A stretch of 64,000 bases of DNA from the NCBI RefSeq assembly GCF_014930455.1, contig NZ_JAAIYO010000019.1:44756-108755 (forward strand), given 5' to 3'. Numbering within the stretch: position 1 is the stretch's first letter; every line of letters begins with the position of its first letter. The DNA comes from Corallococcus soli (GTDB lineage: Bacteria > Myxococcota > Myxococcia > Myxococcales > Myxococcaceae). A program made the position numbers and the translations under genes. Under the pieces are notes generated by a model. That model had not been told where the DNA came from. It made no database searches and was given only the letters and a program-made list of their open reading frames with translations. Of the stretch, positions 16,170 through 24,615 are shown piece after piece.

Positions 16170-17735
16170 TCAGGGCTGGTGCCGCTCGGCTTCCGGCGCG
16201 CTCCGCGCTTCGGCTTCCGCGACCAGCGCGGGTGGCACGTCGGCGGGCCTGGGCGGCACCTCCGCTTCGGGCAGGGGCCGCTGGGCCTCCGGGGTCGCGG
16301 CCTCCTGCCGGCGCAGGCGCAAGGCACGGCTCCACAGGGAGATGCCGGCCCAGACGGAGAGCGCCGCCGCCGGCACGGCCACCACCTGCGGACACCACAG
16401 CGCCAGGCCCGCGAAGGCCAGGGGCACCACGCCCGCGCCGAAGACGACCTTGGACTCCGTGCGCCCCAGCTCGCGGTGGTTGGCGACGGCGGCGCCCACC
16501 GTGTTGCCCAGGCGCATCGCGCCCGCCGCCGCGCGGCTCATGCTGCCCCGCCGGCCGGGCGCGCCCCGCTGCGAGCGCGGGAGCGGGTGCGGGTTCGCGC
16601 GCATCAGGCGCCGGTCCCTGCCGCTGAGCACGACCTGCGTCGCGTGCTCCAGGTCCTCCAGGTACATGGCCTCCATCCGCTGGGCGAAGTGGACGTCCTC
16701 CACCGCGACGTCGATCTCGGAGTTGCCCAGCCAGCTGGCGGGGTTGAGGTTGGACGAGCCCACGCGGGCCCACAGCCCGTCCGCCACCGCCGTCTTGGCG
16801 TGGAGCATGGTGCCGTTCCATTCATAGACGCGGATGCCCGCCTCCAGCAGGGGGCGGTAGCCGGCCTGGGTGAGCGGGCGCAGCACGGGGATGTCACTGC
16901 TGCCGGGTACGAGCAGCCGCACGTCCACGCCGTCGTGCGACGCGGCCCGGAGCGCCTGCACGTAGGCGGCGGTGCCCACGAAGTACGCGTCCGTGAGCCA
17001 CAGCCGCTTGCGGGCCAGCGACGCGATGAGCTGATCCACGCGGAACAGGCCCGCGCTCCACGGCACCCCGGCCACCACGCGCAGGGCCACGTCACCCATC
17101 GGCTCGGGCGCGCGCGCGGACAGACAGGCCTCCTCGTCCAGCGGCGTCCCCACGGTGGCCCAGCCCTGCGCGAAGGCGCGCACGAGGTCGGCCACGGCCG
17201 GGCCGCGAATCGCGAGGCCGGTGTCGCGCCACGGGGCCACCTGCTTCTCCGGGTCACCCACCCACTTGTGGCTCACGCACAGGCCGGAGACGAAGCCCAC
17301 CTCACCGTCCACGGTGAGCGTCTTGCGGTGGTTGCGACCCAGCCACGCCAGGGGCCGGTCGACCTGGAAGGGATTGAAGCAGCGCACCTCCACGCCCGCC
17401 TCGCGCAGCCTCCGCCAGAAGCGGCTGGAGGCGGTGCCCTGACAGCCCAGCCAGTCATAGAGCACGCAGACACGCACGCCGTCGCGGGCGCGGGCCTCCA
17501 GCGCGTCCGCGAAGGAGCGGCCCACGGGGTCGTCTTCAATGATGTAGTTCTCGAAGAGGATGGAGCGCCGAGCCTGGTGGATGGCGTCCAGCCACGCAGG
17601 GTAGTTCTCCCGGGCGTCGCGCAGGATGCGCACGTCGTTGCCCACCACGAGCGGCGCGCCCGCGGCCCGGGAGAAGATCTGCTCCGCCAGCCCGCGCTGT
17701 GGCCCGCTGATGCCCGCTGCTTTCACGATGGCCAC
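16170..17735 (-). CDS. Phospholipase D-family cardiolipin synthase-like protein
   Basis: A 521-residue protein with two HKD motifs, HRKTLTVD (residues 136-143) and HAKTAVAD (312-319), the latter followed by GSSNLNPASW. This pairing is that of the bacterial cardiolipin synthase/ClsB branch of the PLD superfamily, which transfers phosphatidyl groups between glycerophospholipids. No N-terminal membrane helices precede the domain, resembling ClsB. The C-terminus has hydrophobic segments at about 415-455, which is unusual for ClsB, then a Pro/Glu-rich tail. GTG at 17735 is chosen because AGGAGGAA lies just upstream. Substrate is inferred. Confidence 0.82.
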   Translation of the reverse strand: MAIVKAAGISGPQRGLAEQIFSRAAGAPLVVGNDVRILRDARENYPAWLDAIHQARRSILFENYIIEDDPVGRSFADALEARARDGVRVCVLYDWLGCQGTASSRFWRRLREAGVEVRCFNPFQVDRPLAWLGRNHRKTLTVDGEVGFVSGLCVSHKWVGDPEKQVAPWRDTGLAIRGPAVADLVRAFAQGWATVGTPLDEEACLSARAPEPMGDVALRVVAGVPWSAGLFRVDQLIASLARKRLWLTDAYFVGTAAYVQALRAASHDGVDVRLLVPGSSDIPVLRPLTQAGYRPLLEAGIRVYEWNGTMLHAKTAVADGLWARVGSSNLNPASWLGNSEIDVAVEDVHFAQRMEAMYLEDLEHATQVVLSGRDRRLMRANPHPLPRSQRGAPGRRGSMSRAAAGAMRLGNTVGAAVANHRELGRTESKVVFGAGVVPLAFAGLALWCPQVVAVPAAALSVWAGISLWSRALRLRRQEAATPEAQRPLPEAEVPPRPADVPPALVAEAEARSAPEAERHQP

Positions 17736-18226
17736 GCCGTTCCTCCTCGGACGGGAACCCAGGACACCTCTCTATAGGAGAAGCGCCCGCGAAGGTCCTG
17801 GGTGAGGTGGCCTCAAGGAAGCGCCGTCGCAAGGGACCGGGGCGCGGGGTGTCCTTCCGCGGCCCCATGACAGCCAGGGCCCGCCCTGCCCTTCGCCTGG
17901 CAGGCGACCTGGGGACGGCGTGCCTCCCGGCAGCCTCTCGGTTCCTTCTTCTTCAAGGACGCAGCCCATGGCCCTGGTGCTCCGCTGTTCGGACAGACAG
18001 CAGGAGGGCGGCCGCCTCGTCCTCCCCACCCCAGGCACGGGACTGGACCGTGGGCCGTGTCCGGAGCCCCCGCGCGCCCCACCTTGGGGAAGGAGCGGGC
18101 GGCTGGCGTTGTCCGGTGACAGGCCCCGCTCCGGCGGGATGGCACGCCGCGGATTCCAGACGATGGGCGGTTGCCACTGCCCGGACAGACCGCGCTCGTG
18201 TTGACGAGCGAGGAGGAGACGACGGC
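17736..18226. other. Divergent intergenic region, PLD gene to debranching enzyme
   Basis: About 490 bases between divergent genes. The frame of the downstream gene stays open through it, but the composition and lack of family similarity argue against coding. I see no convincing promoter hexamers, operator repeats or RNA structure beyond the ribosome binding sites at each end. Confidence 0.45.
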
Positions 18227-20257
18227 GTGAATCCCACAACCCCCGACCTGCCCCGCCTCTCGTTCGACTGGAAGGACGGCGCCGACTTCGGCGTTGGCGT
18301 GCACCACGAGTGGCTGGTGACCAACGGCCGCGGGGGCTACGCGTCCGGCACGCTGGTGGGGTGCAACACGCGCCGCTATCACGGCCTGTTCATCCCCACG
18401 CTGGAGAAGCTGGGCCGCACGGTGCTGATGGCGCGGATGGAGGAGGCCGCCTTCGTGGACGGGCAGCGCTACCGGCTGACGTCCGAGGAGCACGCGGACG
18501 GCACGATGCTGGAGGACGGCGCGCGTCACCTGCGGCGCTTCCACCTGGAGGGGCTGGTCCCCGTCTGGGAATACGCGCTGGGGCGCGCGCGGCTGCGCCG
18601 CCGGTTCGTGATGGTGCACGGCGAGGACACGGTGTTCATCGAGTGGCAGCACCTGGCCGGTCCGGAGGTCACACTGCACCTGCGGCCCTTCCCGGTGCTG
18701 CGTCCCCACGACGGCCCGCTCCTCGCGGAGGTGGAGGATGCCATCGTCACGCTGCGGGGGCCGCTGGTGATGCTGCGCAACGGCGAGGACGGCCCGTCGA
18801 TGCGGATGCGGCTGTATTCGGATGGGCCCACGCCGTTCGTGAGCCTGGAGGAGACGTCGAAGCCGCAGCACCTGCGCGTGGAGAAGGCGCGCGGCTATGA
18901 CTTCACGGAGGTGCAGCACTCGCCGGGCCACTTCACCGCCACGCTGAAGCCGGGGGGCACGCTGGCCTTCGGTCTCACCACGGAGACCGCGGGGCACCTG
19001 GAGCGCGAACCCGCCGTGGTGTTCGAGCGGGAGCTGACGCGGCAGCAGCGCCTGCTGGAGCAGGCCCCGGAGCATGCGCGCTCCGGCATCCCGGCGCGGC
19101 TGGTGCTGGCGGCGGATCAATTCATCATCGACCCGCCCCGGCCCGCGGACGCGGCCTGGGCCCGCTCCATGGGGCTGGACGCGCGCAGCGTCATCGCGGG
19201 CTACCCGTGGTTCACCGACTGGGGCCGCGACACGATGATCAGCCTGGACGGGCTGACGCTGGCCACGGGGCGCTACCGCGAGGCGGCGGCCATCCTGCGC
19301 ACGTTCGAGCACTACGTGCGGGACGGCCTCATCCCGAACTACTTCCCGGACGGGGAGAACGACGGCGTCTACCACACGGCGGACGCGACGCTCTGGTTCT
19401 TCCACGCGGTGGACCGCTACCTGGAGGAGACGGGGGATGAGACGCTCCTGCGCGACCTGTACCCCACGCTGAGCGACATCGTGGCGAACCACCAGAAGGG
19501 CACGCGCTTCAACATCGGGGTGGATCCGGCGGACGGCCTGCTGCGCCAGGGGCAGGAGGGCTACCAGCTCACCTGGATGGACGCGAAGGTGGACGGCTGG
19601 GTGGTGACGCCTCGCCGGGGCAAGGCGGTGGAGATCAACGCGCTGTGGTTCAACGCCCTCACGCTGATGGCGGGCTGGGCGGAGCGGCTGGGCCAGGACG
19701 CGGCGCCGTACCGGGCCTCGGCGGAGCGGGTCCAGGTCAGCTTCAACCAGCGGTTCTGGAATGAAGCGCGCGGGTGCCTCTACGACGTGGTGGACGGCGA
19801 GGAGGTCCGCGAGGACGCGCACGTGCGGCCCAACCAGGTCTTCGCCATCTCGCTCAAGCACCCGGTGCTGAAGCGGGAGAAGTGGGCACAGGTGCTGGAC
19901 GTGGTGCGCCGCGAGCTGGTGACGCCCGTGGGCCTGAGGAGCCTCGCGCCGGGGAGCAGGGACTACAAACCGAAGTACGACGGCGACCTTCGCGCGAGAG
20001 ACGCCGCCTACCACCAGGGCACGGTGTGGGGCTGGCTCATTGGCCACTACGTGGACGCGACGTTGAAGGTGACACCGGACCTGAAGGCCGCGCGCGCGCT
20101 GCTGGCGGGCATGGAGGACCACCTGTCGCACGGCGGCATCGGTCAGATTTCGGAGATCTTCGACGCGACGGAGCCCTACCGCCCACGAGGCTGCTTCGCC
20201 CAGGCGTGGAGCGTGGCGGAGGCGCTGCGGGTGTTCAGCAAGACGAACCTCGGGTGA
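18227..20257 (+). CDS. Amylo-alpha-1,6-glucosidase (glycogen debranching enzyme family)
   Basis: A 676-residue glycoside hydrolase with an N-terminal debranching beta-domain (WLVTNGRGGYASGTLVGCNT, TRRYHGLFIP) and a C-terminal (alpha/alpha)6 barrel (AGYPWFTDWGRDTMISLDGL, YFPDGENDGVYHTADATLWF, YQLTWMDAKVDGWVVTPRRG, KAVEINALWFNAL, YHQGTVWGWLIGHY). These are signatures of the bacterial GDE family that cleaves alpha-1,6 branch residues of glycogen-like glucans. GTG at 18227 has AGGAGGAG upstream; sequence further 5' in the same frame lacks similarity. It stands alone. Glycogen turnover during development is a plausible setting but is inference. Confidence 0.88.
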   Translation: MNPTTPDLPRLSFDWKDGADFGVGVHHEWLVTNGRGGYASGTLVGCNTRRYHGLFIPTLEKLGRTVLMARMEEAAFVDGQRYRLTSEEHADGTMLEDGARHLRRFHLEGLVPVWEYALGRARLRRRFVMVHGEDTVFIEWQHLAGPEVTLHLRPFPVLRPHDGPLLAEVEDAIVTLRGPLVMLRNGEDGPSMRMRLYSDGPTPFVSLEETSKPQHLRVEKARGYDFTEVQHSPGHFTATLKPGGTLAFGLTTETAGHLEREPAVVFERELTRQQRLLEQAPEHARSGIPARLVLAADQFIIDPPRPADAAWARSMGLDARSVIAGYPWFTDWGRDTMISLDGLTLATGRYREAAAILRTFEHYVRDGLIPNYFPDGENDGVYHTADATLWFFHAVDRYLEETGDETLLRDLYPTLSDIVANHQKGTRFNIGVDPADGLLRQGQEGYQLTWMDAKVDGWVVTPRRGKAVEINALWFNALTLMAGWAERLGQDAAPYRASAERVQVSFNQRFWNEARGCLYDVVDGEEVREDAHVRPNQVFAISLKHPVLKREKWAQVLDVVRRELVTPVGLRSLAPGSRDYKPKYDGDLRARDAAYHQGTVWGWLIGHYVDATLKVTPDLKAARALLAGMEDHLSHGGIGQISEIFDATEPYRPRGCFAQAWSVAEALRVFSKTNLG

Positions 20258-20272
20258 TATTCGCTCACCCCC

Positions 20273-20938
20273 ATGACCCTGCCCAAGACGCACTTCCTGG
20301 ACTCCACGCTGCGCTCACCGCTGATGCAGCTCCCCGTTCGGACGGCGGTCTTCGAGCTGGATGAAGGGCGCATGCTCTTCTCTCCCGGCTCGAAGCTCAC
20401 CCCTGAGCAGCTTCGGGAAGCCGGCCCCGTCACCGACATCGTGGCCCCCAGCCTGATGCACACCGGCGGCATGAAGGCCGCCGCGCAGGCGCATCCGAAC
20501 GCGAGGCTCTGGGGGCCGGCCGGTGTGCGGGAGAAGCACCCAGAGCTGACCTGGCACGGCATCCTGGGTGAGACCCCGTGGCCCTTCGAGCGCGAGCTGT
20601 CGTTCCTTCCCATCCCGGGCATGCCGAAGCTGAACGAGAGCGCGTTCCTGCACCATCCCTCGAAGGCGCTCTACCTGACGGACATGGTCTTCAACGTCAC
20701 CGAGCCCAGGGGCCTCACCACCTGGATGTTCTTCAGGGTGTTCGGAACCTACAAACGCTTCGCCGTGAGCCGGCTGTTCCTCCGGTTCGCCAAGGACCCG
20801 GCGGCGTTCAACGCGGCCGTCCAGAAGATCGCCGGGCTCGACTTCGAGCACGTGGTCCCCTCTCACGGTGAAGCGATGCTGAACGAGGGCAAGCCCCGGC
20901 TGCTCGCCGCGTTCCGTGAGCGCGGGCTGCTCCCGTAG
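20273..20938 (+). CDS. DUF4336 family protein (metallo-beta-lactamase-like)
   Basis: A 221-residue protein resembling DUF4336, a family with a metallo-beta-lactamase-like fold. Recognisable parts are VFELDEGRMLFSPGSKLTPE, the VTDIVAPSLMHTGGMKAAAQ stretch where typical members keep an N-x-x-H-H motif, and LDFEHVVPSHGEAML near the end. The usual metal ligands look only partly kept (SLMHTGG, SHGE). It starts 16 bases after the debranching enzyme stop, so it may be cotranscribed. No ribosome site is obvious at the chosen ATG. Function unknown. Confidence 0.7.
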   Translation: MTLPKTHFLDSTLRSPLMQLPVRTAVFELDEGRMLFSPGSKLTPEQLREAGPVTDIVAPSLMHTGGMKAAAQAHPNARLWGPAGVREKHPELTWHGILGETPWPFERELSFLPIPGMPKLNESAFLHHPSKALYLTDMVFNVTEPRGLTTWMFFRVFGTYKRFAVSRLFLRFAKDPAAFNAAVQKIAGLDFEHVVPSHGEAMLNEGKPRLLAAFRERGLLP

Positions 20939-21254
20939 CGTCGGAGGCCCTCCCAACTTCCGGGAAGCGTGTCGACGGAAGAACATACCAGCGGACAGGT
21001 TTGCCCCGGGGCCGGGCGCCATGGGGGGTGCACGCCAGGCCACCTCACCCTGGTGCCCGCCCCACTGCTCCGGTTTCCCGGGCCCCCAGGAAACATTCGG
21101 GCGCGCATGTAGTCATGCAACCCACTCCAAGGGAATCCAGAAGGGCATTTCTTACAAAGTGATGGGGGGTCGGAAACTCCCAACGGGGCATTTCGGAGAA
21201 TGAGGAAAAGCTGGCGCCGAACCTGGTGCCGTTCCTTCGAAATCGGAGTCCGCC
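20939..21254. other. Intergenic region before the Gly/Ala-rich protein gene
   Basis: About 315 bases with no credible ORF. It contains a short perfect inverted repeat GCATG-N4-CATGC (21105-21118), and the stretch 21115-21200 is relatively AT-rich, so it likely carries the promoter of the next gene. No consensus hexamers could be assigned. Confidence 0.4.
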
Positions 21255-22223
21255 ATGACCACGCCCATCGGCTACCGCCCGCCCCTGCCCCCCCCGCCTC
21301 CTCCCGCGCCGCGCCCTGTCGCGCCGACCGTCGCGAAGGGTGGTCAGCAGCCCGCCAACACGCCCGCGGGCTCCCGCGTGGACACGTCGGTGCAGGGCAA
21401 CGTGCAGTCGAACTCGCGCAACGTGCTGAGCGGCCAGTCGAGCTTCGAGGCCGGCGGCTCGCGCGCCGAGGTCAGCGGCACCGGCCCCGGCGGCATCCAG
21501 ACGGACGCCTACGTGCAGGGCCCGACGTTCAGCGCGGATGCCACCGTGGAGGCCGACATCGGCCTGTCCGGCATCGACGTGAACGTGCAGGTGGACGTGT
21601 CCGCCAACCTGGTGGAAGCGGGCGCCAGCGCCACCAAGACGGTGGACTTCGAGATCGCCGGTGAGCAGTACTCCGTCGAGCTGGACATGGAAGCGCTGGG
21701 CAAGATTGGCGCCGAGGGCGACATCAACCTGGACCTGCACGTCGGCACCGACGGCTCCGTGTCCATCAACGCCTCGGCGTCCGGCTTCGCCGGCGCGCAG
21801 GCCAGCCTCACGGGCTCCATCGAGCTGAAGCACGAGGGTGACACCCTGGCGTCGGGCAGCATCACCGCCAGCGCCAGCGCCGGCGTGAGCGGCGACGCCC
21901 ACGCGAACATCGGCCTGGACGGCGGCAACCTGGAGTTCGACGTCGGCGTGGAGGCCACGGCCGGCCTGGGCCTGGGCGTCGAGGTGGAAGGCTCCGTCAA
22001 CCCCGGCAACATCCTCAAGGCGGTCGGCGAGACGGCCGCCGCGGCCGGCGGCGAGGTCCTGGAGAACATCGCCGAGGGCGCCATCAACGCGGGCGGCGCC
22101 GTGGCGGACGCGGCCGGCGATGTGTTCAATGGCGCGGTGGAAGGCCTGGGCGACCTCATCGAGGGCGCCGGGGATGCCTTCAACAGCGCCAAGGACACCG
22201 TCACCGGTTGGCTGCCGGGCTAG
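21255..22223 (+). CDS. Gly/Ala/Val-rich acidic protein of unknown function
   Basis: A 322-residue protein I do not recognise. A proline-rich leader (YRPPLPPPPPPAPRPVAP) is followed by about 200 residues of short alternating beta-like segments rich in V, D, S, G and A (IGLSGIDVNVQVDVSANL, EGDINLDLHVGTDGSVSINA, LTGSIELKHEGDTLASGSIT). A helical Ala/Gly tail (GETAAAAGGEVLENIAEGAI to AFNSAKDTVTGWLPG) resembles amphipathic repeats. There is no signal peptide, transmembrane helix or cysteine. The ATG has GGAG 6 bases upstream and the gene follows a relatively AT-rich leader. The pattern suggests a secreted or structural repeat protein, but that is inference. Confidence 0.68.
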   Translation: MTTPIGYRPPLPPPPPPAPRPVAPTVAKGGQQPANTPAGSRVDTSVQGNVQSNSRNVLSGQSSFEAGGSRAEVSGTGPGGIQTDAYVQGPTFSADATVEADIGLSGIDVNVQVDVSANLVEAGASATKTVDFEIAGEQYSVELDMEALGKIGAEGDINLDLHVGTDGSVSINASASGFAGAQASLTGSIELKHEGDTLASGSITASASAGVSGDAHANIGLDGGNLEFDVGVEATAGLGLGVEVEGSVNPGNILKAVGETAAAAGGEVLENIAEGAINAGGAVADAAGDVFNGAVEGLGDLIEGAGDAFNSAKDTVTGWLPG

Positions 22224-22273
22224 TCACCGGGAGATTGCCCAGCCCTTCCCGGGCTGGGCTATCCTCTTGCCCC

Positions 22274-23449
22274 ATGGCCGTCTCCAAACAGGCATCCTCC
22301 GCAGCGCAGTTGATGAAGCAGGGCCTCCTCAAGGACGCGGCCCGTGAATTCGAGCGCGCCCTCCAGACGGACCCGAAGGACGCCGCCGCGATGCTCGGGC
22401 TCGCCCGTCTGCGCCTCGCGCAGCATGACGAGCCCGCCGCGCGCGACATGCTCCAGCGGCTCGTGGCCCAGCACCCCACCCACCCGGAGGCGCTCAGCCA
22501 CCTGGCCCGGCTGGACGCCGAAAAGGGTGATGCCCGGCAGCTCGCGGTGCTGGAGGCGCTCGCGTCCCAGCCGAAGGCGGGCTTCTTCGAGGTCGTCAAC
22601 CACGGCCGCGGGCTGCTGGCCCACCACCAGTACACCGCCGCCATCCCCGTGCTGGAGAAGGCGCTCGCCCTGCAGCCGGGCAACGGGCAGACGCTGACGT
22701 ACCTGGGCATGGCGCTCCAGGGCGACAAGCAGTTGGACCGCGCGCTGCGGCGCTACCAGGACGCGGCGGAGGCCAGCCGCACGGAGCACCTGCCGCTGCT
22801 GCTCGCCGCGCGCGTGCAGGTCCTCCAGGGCCACGTGGGCGCGGCGCTGACGACGCTGCAGCAGGCCATCCTGCGCAGCCCCCGCGAGCCGTCCCTCATC
22901 CGGGAGTTCGCCACGCTGTGCTTCTTCGCGGGCGCGCCCGAGACGGCCATCCGCGCCGCCATCGACCTGCGCATGCAGCAGCCGGACAACGCGGACGCCA
23001 TCTACCTGCACGGCCTGGCGTCGTTCGTGGCCGGCAAGAACGAGGACGCGGACCGCATCCTGCGCGAAGCGCTGGCCAAGGTGCCGGACAACGCGTCCGT
23101 GCTCATCGCGCTGGCCAAGGTCCGCCGCCGGCTGGGCGACGACGCGGAGGCGCAGAAGCTGCTGGAGGCCGCCGTGGCCTCCGACCCGTCCGAAGTGGGC
23201 GCGGCCAACGACCTGGCGGTGCTGCACCTGTCGCGCCCTGGTGGGGCCGGAGTCGCCGCCGCGCGCGCCGTGCTGACCCAGGCGCTGAAGGTGCACCCGG
23301 AGGACCCGGGCCTGCACCTCAACCTGGCCCTGGCCCTGGCGGACACCGACAAGGCCCTGGCCCGGACGCACGCACTGAAGGCCCAGGCCAGCACCGACAA
23401 GCACATCCGCGAGCAGGCGGACCGGCTCGTCACCGCGTTGGCGAAGTAG
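22274..23449 (+). CDS. TPR-repeat protein
   Basis: A 391-residue protein built almost wholly of tetratricopeptide-like helical pairs, starting KQGLLKDAAREFERALQTDP and continuing through repeated motifs with alanine/leucine at TPR positions (for example YTAAIPVLEKALALQPGNGQ, EDADRILREALAKVPDNASV). There is no signal peptide or catalytic domain, so it is likely a cytoplasmic scaffold. The ATG at 22274 was chosen because further upstream reading overlaps the preceding gene. Partners are unknown. Confidence 0.8.
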   Translation: MAVSKQASSAAQLMKQGLLKDAAREFERALQTDPKDAAAMLGLARLRLAQHDEPAARDMLQRLVAQHPTHPEALSHLARLDAEKGDARQLAVLEALASQPKAGFFEVVNHGRGLLAHHQYTAAIPVLEKALALQPGNGQTLTYLGMALQGDKQLDRALRRYQDAAEASRTEHLPLLLAARVQVLQGHVGAALTTLQQAILRSPREPSLIREFATLCFFAGAPETAIRAAIDLRMQQPDNADAIYLHGLASFVAGKNEDADRILREALAKVPDNASVLIALAKVRRRLGDDAEAQKLLEAAVASDPSEVGAANDLAVLHLSRPGGAGVAAARAVLTQALKVHPEDPGLHLNLALALADTDKALARTHALKAQASTDKHIREQADRLVTALAK

Positions 23450-23467
23450 TCGCGCCCGGTGCACTCC

Positions 23468-23491
23468 GGGCCGCTGTCCTCGCGGCGGCCC
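23468..23491 (+). terminator. Hairpin after the TPR gene
   Basis: GGGCCGC (23468-23474) pairs with GCGGCCC (23485-23491) 18 bases after the TPR gene stop. The stem is short and no U-run follows, so it is a weak call. Confidence 0.35.
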
Positions 23492-23510
23492 TGCGCTAGG
23501 GTGCGCCGCC

Positions 23511-23987
23511 ATGGCGACTGGCCGGTACTGGTTGATCAAGAGCGAGCCCTCCGTCTACGCGTACGCCCGGCTGGAAGCGGACGGCCGGACGGAGTGGACG
23601 GGCGTGCGCAACTTCGAGGCGCGCAACAACCTGCGGGCCATGACGCCCGGGGACCTGTGCCTCTACTACCACTCCAACGAGGACAAGGCCGTCGTGGGCG
23701 TGGCGCGCGTGCTCTCGAAGCCAGGCCCCGACCCCACCGCGCCCGGTGAGGACTGGGCCTCCGTGGACATGGGCCCCCTCGTCGCCTTCACCGTCCCGGT
23801 GACGCTGGCCACCATCAAGGCCACGCCCGCGCTCAAGGACTTCCCGCTGCTCACCCGCAGCCGCCTGAGCGTGACGCCCACCCCGGTGGAGCACTTCGAG
23901 CTCGTCCTGAAGATGGGCCAGACGAAGCTGCCGAAGGCCCCCGCCTCGAAGCCGAAACCGAAGGCGAAGCCCGGGGCCCGGCCTTGA
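23511..23987 (+). CDS. EVE-domain protein
   Basis: A 158-residue protein with an EVE domain, the PUA-like fold related to YTH that recognises modified bases. Family marks are the start [16 protein letters not shown], then [38 protein letters not shown], and a C-terminal [14 protein letters not shown]. The last 20 residues are a Lys/Pro/Ala-rich tail. AGGGTG lies 7 bases before the ATG. The next gene overlaps its stop codon, so the two are translationally coupled. The ligand (modified DNA or RNA base) is unknown. Confidence 0.86.
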   Translation: MATGRYWLIKSEPSVYAYARLEADGRTEWTGVRNFEARNNLRAMTPGDLCLYYHSNEDKAVVGVARVLSKPGPDPTAPGEDWASVDMGPLVAFTVPVTLATIKATPALKDFPLLTRSRLSVTPTPVEHFELVLKMGQTKLPKAPASKPKPKAKPGARP

Positions 23988-24574
23988 GCGCCGCGCGGGA
24001 AGTCCGGGCCGACTTCGACCGCGCGTCCATCGTGATGTACCAGGCCTATCCAGACGCCATCGCGGACGTGGCCGTGAAGCAGCAGCGGTTCGGCCCGCCG
24101 TTCTCCGTGGGGCGGATGACGTGGATCAAACCCAGCTTCCTGTGGCTCATGCACCGCTCCAACTGGGGCCACAAGGGCGGGCAGGAGCGCACGCTCGCGG
24201 TGCGCATCCAGCGCTCCGGCTGGGAGGAGGCGCTGGCCGCCGCGGTCCTCACCGGCTACGAGCCCCAAGTCCACGGCACCCCGGACGCGTGGCGCAAGGC
24301 GTTCGAGTCCGCGCCCGTCCACGTCCAGTGGGACCCCGAGCGCACCCTGCGCGGCGCGGGCCTCCCCCACGACAGCATCCAGGTGGGCTTGAGCCGCGCC
24401 GTCATCCAGCGCTTCGTGAACGATTGGACCGTCTCCATCACGGACCTGACGCCCCTGGTGCGCAAGCTGCGCAAGCACCTGGACGACGGCCGCGCGGACG
24501 CGGCGACGCGCCTGCTGCCCAGGGAGTCCGTCTACCCGGTGCCCCCGCAGCTCGCCCGCCGGCTCGGGATGTAA
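23984..24574 (+). CDS. DUF4291 family protein
   Basis: A 196-residue protein matching DUF4291. Recognisable stretches are [20 protein letters not shown], the conserved [20 protein letters not shown], and [17 protein letters not shown]. The TTG start at 23984 overlaps the EVE gene stop (TTGA), and no other start is better placed. Biochemical function is unknown for this family; the coupling to an EVE domain hints at a nucleic-acid-related task, which is inference. Confidence 0.82.
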   Translation: MSAAREVRADFDRASIVMYQAYPDAIADVAVKQQRFGPPFSVGRMTWIKPSFLWLMHRSNWGHKGGQERTLAVRIQRSGWEEALAAAVLTGYEPQVHGTPDAWRKAFESAPVHVQWDPERTLRGAGLPHDSIQVGLSRAVIQRFVNDWTVSITDLTPLVRKLRKHLDDGRADAATRLLPRESVYPVPPQLARRLGM

Positions 24575-24603
24575 CGGGATGACCGTTCCCTGACGCGAGT
24601 TGT

Positions 24604-24609
24604 TATGTT
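24604..24609 (+). promoter_or_regulatory. Possible -10 element giving a leaderless pheA transcript
   Basis: TATGTT sits 6 bases before the ATG at 24616, which has no Shine-Dalgarno sequence. An ATGACC at 24579-24584 could be a poor -35 at 19-base spacing. If real, transcription would begin at or near the start codon. Confidence 0.25.
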
Positions 24610-24615
24610 TTCGCG

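Noticed and set aside
17807..18226. In-frame upstream extension of the debranching enzyme
   Set aside because: The 140 extra residues have no family similarity, and a strong ribosome site lies right before the GTG at 18227.
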